Source: Protonemura montana (taxonomy: Eukaryota; Arthropoda; Insecta; Plecoptera; Nemouridae). From it: a stretch of DNA of 64,000 nucleotides. The first letter of the stretch is position 1; each line of letters begins with the position of its first letter. Shown here in pieces: positions 23,501 to 35,756 of the stretch. The notes beneath the pieces are model-generated. The model worked only from the letters and a program-made list of their open reading frames with translations, searched no databases and was not told the origin of the DNA. The position numbers and the translations under genes were made by a program. The stretch is taken from positions 31,468,242 to 31,532,241 of the forward strand of contig OX387602.1 in assembly GCA_947568835.1 (NCBI GenBank), in the 5' to 3' direction.

Positions 23501-26500
23501 CAACGTTTCGTAACTTGTACCTGTTACTTTATCAAGGGGTAAGAGCATTCAAAAACCAGTTCAAATAGTTTTTGTTACAGTTTAGGTTCATATAAAGCAA
23601 ACAAAAATGAAGTTGTGAAAATTCCCACATAAGCTACACTTGTGCGTGGGCGTGTTACAAAATATATATCCATGCAACGAGCTGCTAACATTTAAGTACT
23701 TGCAAGGTTAGGTAATCTACTAACAGATGATTAAAAATTGAGAGAATTATTTCCTTTTTTGATAATCAATTTGTTAAAGTTAGTTTTGAATATATTCCAG
23801 TCTTTTACATTCCTGACTTGGACCACCACTCTGTACTCTGTCTTGAGGTGTAATAATATGTTTACTGTCCATGATTGATCAAAGAAAATGATATACAGAC
23901 GTCAATATGTTAAATCATAAATTACTATCAAATGTAAAGTGAAAAAATGAACCAAAAGTGGGATGGTAACATTAACTGTTGTTAGCCAGTCCCTAAAAAT
24001 CCTGTAATACTACAGTAACATTTTTAGTTAGTTAATGCGTCGTTTGTCTGTAATGTCTAGTTAGTACATGTAACATGTGTCTAAAAATCATAATTGATCT
24101 ATCATCTAATGGCAAACACATGCACTCTTCACCTTGGTAACTGTCTTACTTCCCGTCTGAGAAGTAGGTAGGAGGCAAGTTTTGTGCTCTGAGAGTCCCG
24201 TGCTTGTCCCCGGTGGCCACTTTCTGCAGTGCCTTGTTCCCAACGCTGACTGTCGACTCTGTTCTGCCACCAGGTGCTTGTGGACGACCCCGAGAAGTTG
24301 GACGGCATCCGACAGCGTGAGTCCGACATCACCAAGGAGAGGATCCAGAAGATCTTGGCCGTGGGAACAAACGTGATCCTCTGCTCGGGAGGAATCGATG
24401 ATTTGTGCCTTAAGGTATTTTCGTATTTATTGTTTCCTCGTACAATTGTTCATTATTGCACTGTGGTAAGGTAATACATTTAATTTAATATTTAATTGGA
24501 GGTTTACATACATCGTTAGTCTTAGGGTTCCATTAATTAGTAGGTACTGGGAACTTATTTAACTTAGTCATTATCAGTTATACTTAGTATTTATCAGTTT
24601 TTAGTCTTGTAACACTCGATACGATTTCATCTGCACACCGTTTGGTTCCGAACATTTGGAGCCACGATACTGTATCATATTCATAAGCAAATGCAAATAG
24701 GGTGCCAAGAGGCTGGATGTTGATTAGATGTGAAAGCTAAGAAAGAGGAAGCCCGACTAACCAAAGCACGGGTGGTGCACTTGTCTAGAAATCTCTGGAA
24801 GTTGCACCAAAATGTATAATTTCTCAGGATTTTTCGGACCCAGTAAGAACCGGTGAGCGTCTTTGATGTTCTGTCTCTGTAATTAATTATGTTTTAAGAA
24901 TATCATATCTTTTGTATTACATGTGGTAAAAATGCTTGTTGCATATTGGTATTCATGTATTACCATCCCATAGACAGGGGTGGTGATAAAAATTGGATAA
25001 ACATATTTTTGTATTTGCCATTCAAAAAAACAGTGAGCTAACTTTAAAGTATAAGTTAACAAAGCTCTGTCTTTAAGAGTTTTGACCCAAAAAGCCGCAT
25101 TAGATGGATTTTATTCGTCGGCAAGATCTGAGCAAGACACTTTTTGTCCGCAGTACTTTGTTGAGGCTGGAGCGATGGCAGTGAGACGTGTGAAGAAGTC
25201 GGACTTGAAGCGTATCGCCAAGGCGACCGGGGCAACGTTCCTCACCTCGCTGTCGAATCTCGAGGGAGAGGAGAGCTTCGAGGCCAACTTCGTCGGAGAG
25301 GCGGCGGAGGTCGTGCAGGAGACAGTCTGCGATGACGAGCTCATCCTCATCAAGAAGTACGTGCCAAAGCATTAGCTGGAGTCAGAAGCTCTGTACGCAA
25401 ATATGCAAGGAGTGGGCTAGGTCTGCGTGTCCTGGGGTCGTGGGATATACCTAGCGCAGGTCCCTACTGACATGGATAGCAGTTGCAAATTATGCCGTAT
25501 TGTCGTGGGGTTTAGCTAGCTATTGCAGTAGAAAAAACGTAGGTGGATCGAGACCCAAACGTCTCTCGCAAGACGAGAGCTTGATTCGTATTCGTAATGC
25601 TCTGCTTTTAAGTGCAGGCGAAACAGAATCCAGTAATTAGTCAAAGATGGATTTGGTAAATTATCTTCTAGTCAAGTCAGAAACCATAAATTGTGCAACG
25701 AAATAGAATTCGGCGAAATAGAACGATATTTTAGATGATCTTGCACACATACCGCTCTAGATTTGAATAATTAGTAAAGTAAAACACACAAGATTTAGTC
25801 ATTCTTAATATGGAAATAAACTCAGGCAAGACTGAAGGATAGCTAGGTAGGTGCAAAAAAGAAATGGCTCGAATAGGAAAGATATAAAATTAGAATTGAG
25901 CCGGGAAATGGCAGGAAAACTTTATAAGCACGACAGATTGCGTGAAGGGTGTGATCTCTATTCCATCGCGCTGACCGCACGTATTTCCACCGACAGCCCG
26001 AAAGCCCGGACTGCGAGCTCGATAATCTTGCGTGGTCCCAACGACTTCTACTGCGACGAGATGGAGCGCTCCGTGCACGACGCTCTCTGCGTAATCAAGC
26101 GCGTGCTGGAGAGCAAGAGCGTGGTCGCCGGCGGAGGATGCGTGGAGGCGGCACTCTCCATATACCTCGAGAACTTTGCCACATCTCTAGTAAGTCTCCG
26201 TTTGCTCTTGATATGACTGGAGAACTTTGCCACCTCTCCGGAACGACTGTTGGCCAGATGCCCAAACTATGGGTCCTGATTCAAGTGCATGTGTACAGTC
26301 GTGTCAACCTAACCTTGCCACATCCTGGTTGACTCTGATGTCCCTAAATACACGTTGCCAACTTTACAATGCAAAATAAAGCCTTAATAAAGTCTTCACC
26401 GGGGAGTTTGAAAATTAACCAGGAAATTATAAAGGAACAATAAGTCTCGCATTTTAATTCTTCTGTGAATTTATCGGTTTATTTACGGGAAACTAAATCT

Positions 26501-27675
26501 ACTGAAAACTAAGTTCTTAAATACAAAACTAAAAGTGCTGGTGACTTTCTGCTAAATACCTACCGTACACTAGCGGATTCTAGCAATGGCTGCCGTAGAG
26601 CGGTTTGCAAGCTTGGGTGCATGCCAACCTGATAAAAGTTACCCAAAATTTATTAATTTGAACTTTGGTTTACTGAAATTATGAAATTTAACCAGTTTTA
26701 ACCAAAGAAACACATTATTTTGTTGCTTTTAAATCAGATGGTTAACAGTAACATGATGGTATCATGTTTTCTAGGTTGGTATGAGCAGCCCAGAAAGTAG
26801 CGAACTCAAATTAATTCTAGTGTACTTGGTCCATGGATCTCCTGCTGATCTTTGTTGCGTCGTGTTTTGCAGAGCTCTCGCGAGCAGCTGGCGATTGCAG
26901 AGTTTGCACGATCGTTGTTGGTGATCCCCAAGACGCTGGGAGTTAACGCAGCTCAGGACTCTACCGATCTTGTGGCTAAACTGCGTGCGTACCACAACTC
27001 TAGCCAGACCAAGCTCGAACATGCAGAGCTCAAGTGGTAAGAATGTCAATCCCTGGATTCAATGCAAATAAATTGCAAACAGACTTGGTAATTTATTATT
27101 ATCAACAATATAACCGTCTCAAAAATTGATGCCCAAACGGGGACTCGAACCCCGATCTCCACCTGTCGCGGGTGTTGCTCTAACCAATTGAGCTACTTGA
27201 ACCCCAATCTCCACCTGTCGCGGGTGTTGCTCTGAACCATTGAGCTACTTGGACACTGGCTTTTTGAGACGATTTTAGTGTATTTGATGAGAATAACGGA
27301 TCTCCTAAGAGTAGAACTGAATGGAGTAGACTGGACTTGTTGTGGTGAAGTAAGAAAAAAAGACAGAGTCTCCAACAAGTAATGATGGGCACGGTAACGG
27401 AGGTTGGGGCTGGACCGTGGTATCAGCCGGTGCTTGATGTTGACTTTCGATCGTGTGTTCACAGGTACGGACTTGACTTGTACGCGGGCGTCGTCCGTGA
27501 CAACAAGGCCGCGGGCGTGCTGGAGCCGGCTATGTCCAAGATCAAGTCGCTGAAGTTTGCCACGGAGGCTGCGATCACGATCCTGCGCATCGACGACATG
27601 ATCCGTCTCGATCCCGAGCGCAAGCAGGAGAACTCTTACCGCAACGCGTATGAGTCGGGACAGCTCGACGGATGA
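20566..27675 (+). CDS. TCP1: CCT1 / TCP-1 alpha, chaperonin-containing TCP1 subunit 1, complete
   Basis: Exons: 20566-20638, 20918-21003, 21353-21579, 21668-21778, 22853-23117, 24274-24414, 25154-25356, 25997-26189, 26873-27036, 27465-27675. The total is 1674 nt, i.e. 557 residues, against 556 in human; all phases agree. The group II chaperonin ATP-site motifs are visible: TNDGATI (about 58-64), GDGTT (90-94) and AGGG (413-416). The apical-domain text [15 protein letters not shown] and the CCT1-type [20 protein letters not shown] are in exons 5 and 7. The product is one of eight paralogues in the cytosolic TRiC ring that folds actin, tubulin and WD40 proteins. The donor ending exon 7 (GTACGT, inside a longer open frame) and the start of exon 8 were chosen because they restore [14 protein letters not shown]. 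Confidence 0.98.
22100..22500 (+). repeat. tRNA-SINE 3' tail and extension (CCT1 intron 4)
   Basis: TTTTTGAGATGGTTTTAGTG ... GCATTGCAAGCGTTTGCAAT is the common 3' part of the tRNA-derived SINE. Here it continues through ATTAGACCGATTTTTTTCAA for about 200 bp more. The head is missing, so this may be the 3' end of a partner LINE rather than of the SINE. Confidence 0.5.
23265..23580. repeat. tRNA-SINE 3' half followed by hammerhead-family repeat (CCT1 intron 5)
   Basis: GGTGGAGATCAGGGTTCGAG to about 23390 is the B-box half and tail of the tRNA SINE on the plus strand. From TTTTTAGACTCGTGTCTACT to 23580 is a copy of the hammerhead-bearing repeat in minus orientation. Confidence 0.7.
27080..27310 (-). 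mobile_element. tRNA-derived SINE with two heads (CCT1 intron 9)
   Basis: On the minus strand two tRNA-like heads follow each other at a spacing of about 52 bp (TTGAGCTACTTGAACC and TTGAGCTACTTGGACACTGG on the plus strand), then the SINE body toward 27080. One head has an intact B-box GGTTCGAGTCC. Confidence 0.8.
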
Positions 27676-27781
27676 TAGTAGCACATCCCGACGTACACTT
27701 CCGAATTCCTTGCAATCCGCACTTCATATTCTGTGTTGAAATAATGTATCTCATGGTCTGCTTGCACGCTTACGGTATTAA

Positions 27782-27787
27782 AATAAA
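27782..27787 (+). promoter_or_regulatory. Poly(A) signal AATAAA for CCT1
   Basis: AATAAA about 107 bp after the CCT1 stop codon, giving a short 3' UTR. Confidence 0.75.
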
Positions 27788-29063
27788 CAAGCACCCGGTT
27801 CTTTTCGAGTTGAGCTTTTATTAACGATGTCTTTATAAATGAATACCTGTCTTCTGTGACTAACTCATCCACTTCCATCATCCAGTTCCATGTCGACTTA
27901 TTGTAGTTGCATTTCATTTGTAGAATGAAAACTCAAATATCAAATCCATGGATAGTCTGAAAGTCCTTGACTGGTATCAAGGTGGCTGGGACAGGAATCT
28001 TTTTTGAAGCTAGAATTAAACGTGGTTTAATGACAAATGTCATCGACATCCAAGGCAAGTATTGACAGAAAATGTTGATAACTTTCAAAACTAGGGAAGG
28101 ACTATATCAAGCAGCTATATTTGTGTAAACTGACAAAACAATTAGAAATGAGAAATGCTTTGGTGAATTCAGGCATGAATCGATTATGTAGCATAAGTAA
28201 AACTAGTTGAGTTGGAAGCAGAACTTGCTCCACAGAAAGAAATCAATCTGCTTCTAGTCTCTGGTTACTCTACAGAACAAATTTAAGTACTTTATGTACG
28301 TATTTATGCATTAAGTACGAGAATAATATTAATAACTGGAATAGTAAGACATTGCTTCTCAGAACAGTGAGGGTGTGCAAACTTCTGTCTCGAAGAGAAA
28401 GGAAGGTGCTTGAGACAAGGACAGCAAAATGCCAGTCGCTGCTTGGAATTAAACTACGGGTGCCAATCCACAGAGGGTGTCACATACAAGCAACTCCGAT
28501 GTATGATGGTTTTTAGACTCGTGTCTACTTGATTTATCCTTAGCACTAGTTTTAAGAAAAACTATTTCAACTGGGTTTTGAATTATATATATGTGGTTTA
28601 GCATTCAAAACCCAGTTCAAATAGTTTTTCTTAACTCCGATGTAGTTTTTAAATGACCATCGCTTCAAATTTGGACCGAAGGATGCAGCATGAAGACATC
28701 AGGAATACAGGGGGCCGTTGTTAAGCCCAGAATGCTGTGAATCAGGAAGCTTTCATTGTCTTCGAAGCTTCCACTGCCATTCCTTCCCATCTCAACTGCA
28801 AGGAAACAAAGCTGGCAGGAATCCTAAAGTAATGGCTATATCACAGATATCTTAAAATTTACAAATCTCGGCCTATTTTCTGCTGCTTTCGGAAATACCT
28901 ACTGTAATGAGAAATAAGTAAAAAGTGAGAATGAGTAATTGAAAAGTAAATTTGTAAATGTTTGGTGGCTAGGCTAACTGAAGCAGTTCATGCTATGAAA
29001 GAAAAAAGAAAAAATCTCCCGCTGCAGTGGATTGCCAAGTCGGGTTTGAAATCACGTTGAAAT

Positions 29064-29437
29064 ATGGCAGATTTGTACCAGGCTAGCATAAGTCAGAAGA
29101 GTCACGGCTACACGGTGTACTTGATGTTCGTCCCCCACTACTCTGACGCCTTAGTAACAAAAATGGCTGCATTCTCTCCACAGCCGTCGGACGATAAGTA
29201 TTCTGAAAAGTTCGCCAAATACATCGAAATAAAGTCACTACGTGTTGAGGAAGGCTGGACTATTATTCAGAATGTTCAGAAACCATGTGTGAACAGGTAA
29301 TCCAATTGGATATGTCTGAATCCCGCCACGCTAAAGGAATGCCGACTTGATTCCTTCTGCACGTGGCCACTACATTTTCTCATAAGTCATGAAATGTATT
29401 TTCTTTACTTTACAGTGCATCTGTAGAAGCGTAGGAG
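29064..29437 (+). CDS. Possible small orphan gene, two exons
   Basis: An ATG frame from 29064 (MADLYQASISQKSHGYTVYL...) reaches a donor-like AG|GTAATC near 29297. An acceptor TTTACAG near 29416 would continue for only six codons to a stop, giving about 84 residues. A following stretch at 29515-29596 (PSQRFLLAKYRWTHQNQRDL, ending in a good GTAAGA donor) also looks exon-like but does not join in frame. No family recognised. It may be a decayed gene or chance. Confidence 0.2.
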
Positions 29438-30209
29438 ACAGCAGTGTTTGATGATGATAATCGAGTTGTGCAGACTATAGCCCAGGTATATGAACTGTGC
29501 CTGTCGATATCATGACAATGAGCCATCGCAGCGGTTTCTCTTGGCAAAGTATCGTTGGACCCACCAGAATCAACGTGACTTGCAGGAGTTTGTCAAGGTA
29601 AGACTAAGGAATTTTATCATATTTTACAAGGGAAAAAGCTTCCCTTGATGAACTATTGTTACATGTTCAAGTTTATTTTCGTACCTTCCAATAGACTGCA
29701 CTGTGTCAGGTAAGATAATGTGATCTTATAGCCTAGAGTTTACTAAAATTGTTCTACTTAAGTGCATTAAAGTGTATTAAAATTGTAGAAGTGCCTGCAA
29801 GTTTGATTATTCTGAGAGGAAGGTTACAGAAAGCTCTGTACACCGAATGTCAAGAAATTGTTCCGCGGCCTCTAAGCTTTAGTTTGGTTGATGTAAGTCC
29901 CATGTTTTGAAGCCTGACTCCCTTTTTCTGCATTGCAGGTCTTGCTGTTTACTGGTCTCATGGTGATCTGTGGGAAGCAAACATCATCTTGGTCTTGTCA
30001 GGAACATGAAGGTATTTATCTCCGTCTATCCAAGCGTTATCATTGAACGTCTGAAATCCTGGCGCAGACTTCACTAAAATTAGACTATTTATTTATTAAA
30101 ACAAATTTGCAAGTACATAAATTGCGGTGTCTGAGTATTCAGCATAACTATTTTAAACTTATTTTATTCCTAATACTAAATTCTACCATAGTTTTTGGAT
30201 ATTATTCAG

Positions 30210-30750
30210 TCATATTATTAAGTCTAAATTTAAATTCTTTGATACTCGGGAAGGGATTGCACACAACTGTCCCTCTTCCAATTGTTGATTGGCTGCCTTG
30301 TTTCCTTTCCTTGTTTCCTTTCCTTGTTCGTCCTTTCTTATTCCTCTTGCTATTTCCTGCCATGGCGTGTATCCGGTTGTTGCCTCATACATTTTAATTA
30401 GTCTTGCGATTTTTCTTCTTTCTTTTAGTGATTTCAATTTTAAGTTTTTGACCAGTTCAGTTACGCTCTTAAACTCATACTCAGTTGTTGTAATATGCTC
30501 CATATCTATTCCTTTGGGTCTTCAAATTTCTTTGTATCAGGTTTCCTTCTCATTTCTGTTTGATAGTTCTGCTTTAAACTCCCCTACCTTAAGGTCTCCT
30601 ATCTGAATGGTTTTTATCTCCTTTTTTGCTAGTATTTTGCACCCCATTACGTATAGGGATGCTCTTTTCTCTACTTTTTCCACCTTTTGGTTGTCTCCGT
30701 CATTTGATGTGTCCCAATCATCTTCAGCATACGCTAGCAGTGGTCTCACT
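30210..30750 (-). pseudogene. LINE reverse-transcriptase C-terminal relic
   Basis: Minus-strand text MRPLLAYAEDDWDT ... VEKRASLYV, then after a stop LKSLKERRKIARLIKMYEAT, matches the post-RT region of LINE proteins (RPLLEYA..WDP; L.ER....RLI.MYK). It is interrupted by stops and has no 5' RT core. Confidence 0.6.
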
Positions 30751-32469
30751 AGCGTAGTGTATGCCTTTTCTTTGGCCCTTTTACTACTATTTGTCTACTA
30801 TTTTGACTAAACTTTGTCAACAAGAACAATATAAATAACAAGTCTAAAAACAATCATAATGAATCTCTATGGGGAGAGACGTGGGAAGTTGGAAGATGGA
30901 TTGGCAAGACTCTGAGAGAAGAGAACCACTGGAGTTTGTAGATTACATTTTAGGTAATTGATATAATTATTTTGGTTCTTTTGTTATCGGAAAATTGTCA
31001 TGACTGCTCTTACCCTTGATAAAGTAACAGGTACAAGTTATGAAATGTTGGGAAATTTAGTTGCTCTTCACTTAGCATTGAAAACCCAGTTGAAATAGTT
31101 TTTGTTAAAACTAGTGCTAAGTTTACATCAAGTAGACATGAGTCTAAAAACAATCGTAGTTTCAATTCACTATTTTCTTTGAGTGTGAAATCTCCGTTGG
31201 CTTAGATCCAAATACTACAATATTTATTACAATTATTATAATAAATATCACAGAACGAGAAAATATTTCTGGCTTCAGAATGAAATTTGGCTGCGATAAA
31301 AAACTTTTAACATTTTAATGAACAAAATCTTTTTTGTTTTGCACTTGAGTAATGATCTTGTTTAAAACCTTGGAACTGAATTAGAGACGGTCACTTAGCA
31401 CAGTTGGCTATCCTGGTTTGTCTAAATGCTTCCCTCATTTTGCAGGTTGGTATTCCCTCCTCGCTTGACCCAGGACTTCGACCGGCAGCACCCAGCGACA
31501 TCGACAATCAACATCGACTCAGGAAACTTCATTCTACGTCGATAGAAGATCAGGAAAACCATCCGCGGCGTACACTTTCCGTCACTCGGGGAGAAAAGCA
31601 AGGTTGTTACTTCATAATCGAGATCGATTCTTGGCTGCAACGAACAAAACACGACGCATTGTTAGGAATTAAACAAGCGCAGGATGTGAATCAAAGTCTC
31701 CACTGGGACAGAGCCTTCTGGAAACAGTCGGCTGTCAAAATAAAATGTTTCTTCCAATCAAAAGCACCACACAACTGGTAAAACTACTTTCGATTGTCTT
31801 CATTGTTCGTAGCCACCCAATAACTTCCAGGGCCGTCTGGAATCTGTTTTGTCTTCTGCTTGTAACTTGACATCTGATTCTTGGTGTTGCTTCGTGGCTT
31901 TTATTTTTATTTTTAAATGCAGTTAAATTCTTTCCAATGTACCTACATATATATTTATACCAACAAAGAAAAGGAATTAGATGTAAGAACAGGAATGAAG
32001 CCCACAAAAGACAAAGCTGCATTAAAAAAAATATAGCATAAAATAATTTCTTCCACGATAAGCTATAAATTTAAGGATAAATAAATTATAATTTCTTATT
32101 CATGACGCCATAGAAATGTCTTTCATTCTTACAAAGCCAGCCTTTTATTACTTTCTTTTGTCGGTGTTCCTTTTTTTGTGAGGTCATTTGTTGGCGTGGG
32201 ATGTCATGAAATTGTGGAGCTAAAAGTCTGCCTGGCTTTGCCAGAGGCAATTGTTTTCAAACGGTGATTTGTGTTCATGCCTCAAGGCGTAGCCTGCATA
32301 TTTTATTTTCCTATCAAATTGTGTTTTGTTATCGAGCAGTTTATTGAGAGAAGAGTTTTCAAGTTAAGTTGACGGATATCAAGAACAATTGCTTCTGGAA
32401 ATACAAGTTCTGATGAATATCAACTTTTATTCATTTTTAGACCAACTTTTAGTATTAGGATGAAATCTT

Positions 32470-32645
32470 AATTAAATTGCAAACGCTTGCAATGCGCGGG
32501 GTATTTTATTATTATCAACATAATAACCGTTTCAAAAATTGATGCCCAAACGCAAAAGATCCCAAAAGTCTCAAAAGATCGGGGTTCGAGTCCGCGTTTG
32601 GGGATCAATTTTTGAGACGGTTTTAATGTTGTTATTAATAAAAAA
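32470..32645. repeat. Head-to-head inverted tRNA-SINE halves
   Basis: A minus-oriented 3' half (GCAAACGCTTGCAATGCGCG ... CAAAAATTGATGCCCAAACG) is followed about 25 bp later by a plus-oriented copy from GGGGTTCGAGTCCGCGTTTG. The result is an imperfect palindrome of about 170 bp. Confidence 0.75.
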
Positions 32646-33135
32646 ACTTAAAGCATTCTTTTTGTGCCCCTAATATTGTTGAGATTATATTTTTGCTACG
32701 TCCACCCAACCAATTGTGTCATATTGAAGTTAAGCTCGTGTCATTGCTTTGCACAAAGTTCTAATACGTGTATTATTTTCGATATTACTTAAACTGTCAA
32801 CATTGAACATAAGGAATGTAGCTTTTCAGAGAAGTTGATCAACACAGATTTATTCCATTTAAAGTTTTCCTCCATTATAACAGCAACTGGGACAAGATGT
32901 CAAGTCCCTGGTGTTGTGTATTGTGAGGGATAGGGTCAATAAAGTCCAACAATGACCCCCCCCTCTCTGCACACATTCCATCTTGTGTTGGGAGGGCAAA
33001 GATTTAATCTAGAACATATGACTTTGTTGCTGCTCGTGATTATGACATGTATTGCAATGACTTACAATAAAAACTATTATTCACTTACACAATTGTTTAA
33101 ATATCAGAAAACGTTTATCCCTTATTTTGTCCGCG

Positions 33136-33178
<43 letters not shown>

Positions 33179-33179
33179 A

Positions 33180-34125
33180 AGCCTGTCCAAAAAGAGTTCT
33201 TGTGAGTGGATTCGAACCCGGGAATATTATTCCTCGTCCAGCCACGAAGCTAGCACGTTACCACCGGGCTGCGCTGCCCTGATAGTAATCATGTGGTTTA
33301 GGTCGTATCTGTACCATCGATTTTGGACTTAGTAAAAAAAATTTCAAAAAATACTTTGAAATATTTTTTCGCCATCCCTTCAACAGGTTTATATTTCGGG
33401 TGGATAACTTCGACTCTCAAAATATTACGGCGCCGGGGATCGAACTGCAGACCTCACTCACCGGAGATCCCGACCATCACACTGAGCCACTTGGACTCAC
33501 TAATGTTCAATGAGTAATTATCAAACAGGTGATTTCATTTGTTTCTTATAATGCATTGCAGTCGCCACTTTCTGAAGAACAAAAATCAGTTTACTCGGGA
33601 TTCGAACCCGAACTCGGAGGATACTGTTCAACGTACTTTCTAACCAGCCGTGAAGACGAGGTAACAGTTGATTGAATTATTTGACACTTGCATAGCAACG
33701 AGACGATCTGGGGCTGTTGCTAGGGGCGCTCTGCATAGCAACGAGGCGCTCTGGGGCCGTTGCTAGGGGTGATCTGCATAGCAACGAGCTGGGACTGACC
33801 TGAAGATATCATACGAACATTAGACAGTCAAGTTATTAATCCCAAGATATGTTAGCATCGTACTCACCTCATTGCTGTTCCAATCCTTGCATGCGACGAG
33901 GATCGAACCTGGGACCCCTCGGACTGAAGTACTTGATCATTCAACTGAGCCACATGGACCCATGCATTGTTCGTGGATTTCCAGACAAACAGGTGATGTT
34001 ATTCGTCACAATACATTCCAGTTGCAACTCTGATAAACAAAAAGTGATCCGGTCGGGAATCGAACCCGATCTGTCTGTTCGACATAGGTACGAACTCTCC
34101 AACCAGCCGTAGAGACATGTATATA
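33180..34125 (-). repeat. Cluster of five tRNA-like sequences, dimeric SINE copies
   Basis: On the minus strand, tRNA-like segments with B-box-like GGTTCGAATCC or GTTCGAT variants lie near 34045-34120, 33890-33965, 33595-33655, 33430-33500 and 33195-33280. Two kinds alternate (heads GTGGCTCAGT and ACGGCTGGTTAGA). A similar spacer (AACAGGTGAT ... GATAAACAAAAA) separates them in two copies, so the unit appears to be a two-head SINE rather than five tRNA genes. Confidence 0.6.
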
Positions 34126-34575
34126 AGAGCGTGCTAATAACAAATAATTCAAAGCAGAGAATTGCGACTTTGCATTGCCGCTTATTTTCACACCACAAGG
34201 GGTGCTAATCGGGGTTAAATTTTACGTAGAGTTGAGTGAACCCACATTCTTCATTCTCTAATTATAAATGGGGAAGTTAATAACGTTTAAATCCGGTTTG
34301 TACTGTAAAAAAGTCTACAAATGTATGTACCTGTGTACATTTGTATGTGTTGAGTGGTTGTTTTCAGAGCCATGGTTTGATGTTACGATGTGTTTTTCGG
34401 ATTTGCTCTGCGTTGAAGAGGTTTGCAGCCCTCGAAAGGGTCTCACGTCTCATCTCTTCTTGTCACTTCTTCATCTTCAGGAGAATGAATTCTAAAGGAG
34501 AATTCTCCTGAAGACGACTTCGAGACATGAGACCTATTAGGCCATGTATGTATGTATGTAGGCCATGAGGCCTAC

Positions 34576-35330
34576 ATATAGGCCAAGCGCATCTTCACTT
34601 CTCAAAAACAAGCCATCCGCATAATGGCAGGAATCTCCAGGAAAAAAATCCTGCAAACCCCACTTCCCTGCACTCAAAATCCTAACCCTTGCATCCACCC
34701 TCATCCAAATCGCCTGCACCTACGTCCGAAGCCACCCCAAACAATTCCCCCTAAACTCTTCCAAGCATCCATACGCCACTAGAAACAGACACGAAATCCA
34801 ATCAACCACCCACTCCCACTCCCTCTTCGAACACAGCCCACACTACCTCTGCACCAAAATTTATAACCATCTCCCGTCATGTATTACCGACTCGCAAACT
34901 CGCCCCTCTTTCGACGCCAAACTCAAAGCATTCCTAATCCAGAACCCCTACTATTCTTTAGAGGAATACTTAAACACAAACAAAACTAATACTTAAGGAA
35001 TATAAGACTGTAATTCTCAGATCTCAAGATGGGTACCTTACCTTAACCATCTATACCATTATTACCTTATATATTCACCATTGTTATTTTCTCTTTATTA
35101 TCTACCACTTTTACTTCTAGTATTTTACCACTATTATTATTCTTATTTTCATTTCTACTATTATCTCATTTTATCATTATTATTACTTTTATCCCTAGTT
35201 ATAATTCATTGTTAAAATTTTATATTCCTTTTTTCTATCTTTATGGACGAAGTTCCTACTACTTAGGCTCACACAACTACCTTGTAATTGTACGAAGCAC
35301 AAACAAATAAATAAATAAAATAAATATTCG
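34576..35330 (+). pseudogene. LINE 3' relic flanked by inverted repeats
   Basis: Coding remnant: ISRKKSCKPHF..., ILTLASTLIQIACTYVR, HPYATRNR, LCTKIYNHLPSCITD and FDAKLKAFLIQNPYYSLEEY, the C-terminus of a CR1/Jockey-like LINE protein. An AT-rich 3' UTR ends in AAATAAATAAATAAA near 35310. The element is 5' truncated. About 55 bp at 34380-34440 recur inverted at 35328-35395. Confidence 0.7.
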
Positions 35331-35756
35331 AGGGCCACACACCTCTTCAACGCAGAGCATATCCGAAAAACACATCATGACATTTGTACGTAAGATATTT
35401 GAAAGATCAGCTTTAAAATTTATTTCATCGTTTATGCCAACCAGATTAAATTGCAAGTTTAAAATCGACGCAGCTGCCTTTTTGATGAGTTTTCATTCAA
35501 CCAAATAAACATGTTTATGGGGAAACTTGATTTTCAAAGCCGTAATCCCAACTTCAACCAAGCTTCTTGTAGTCGATGTCTACTGCCAGGTCTATGTGGT
35601 CTTCAATCTCACACTGGAAATATCTTGGTGGAGTCTTACCTTATGATCCACACTACTTGTTGAAAGAAAACAAACACTAGTAAATAAATACTACTAAAAA
35701 CATTCAAGTTGGATTGGTACCAGATAAGAAAATTCTTGCAAGAGTGAAAAAAAATA

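Noticed and set aside
31404-31781. 125-codon open frame after an acceptor-like TTTTGCAG
   Set aside because: No family likeness, no partner exon and two overlapping frames equally open; not called.
33705-33795. RFX X-box-type sites in repeated GCATAGCAACGAG / GTTGCTAGGGG
   Set aside because: Half-sites are spaced too far apart for a standard X-box and lie in a repeat; no support for function.
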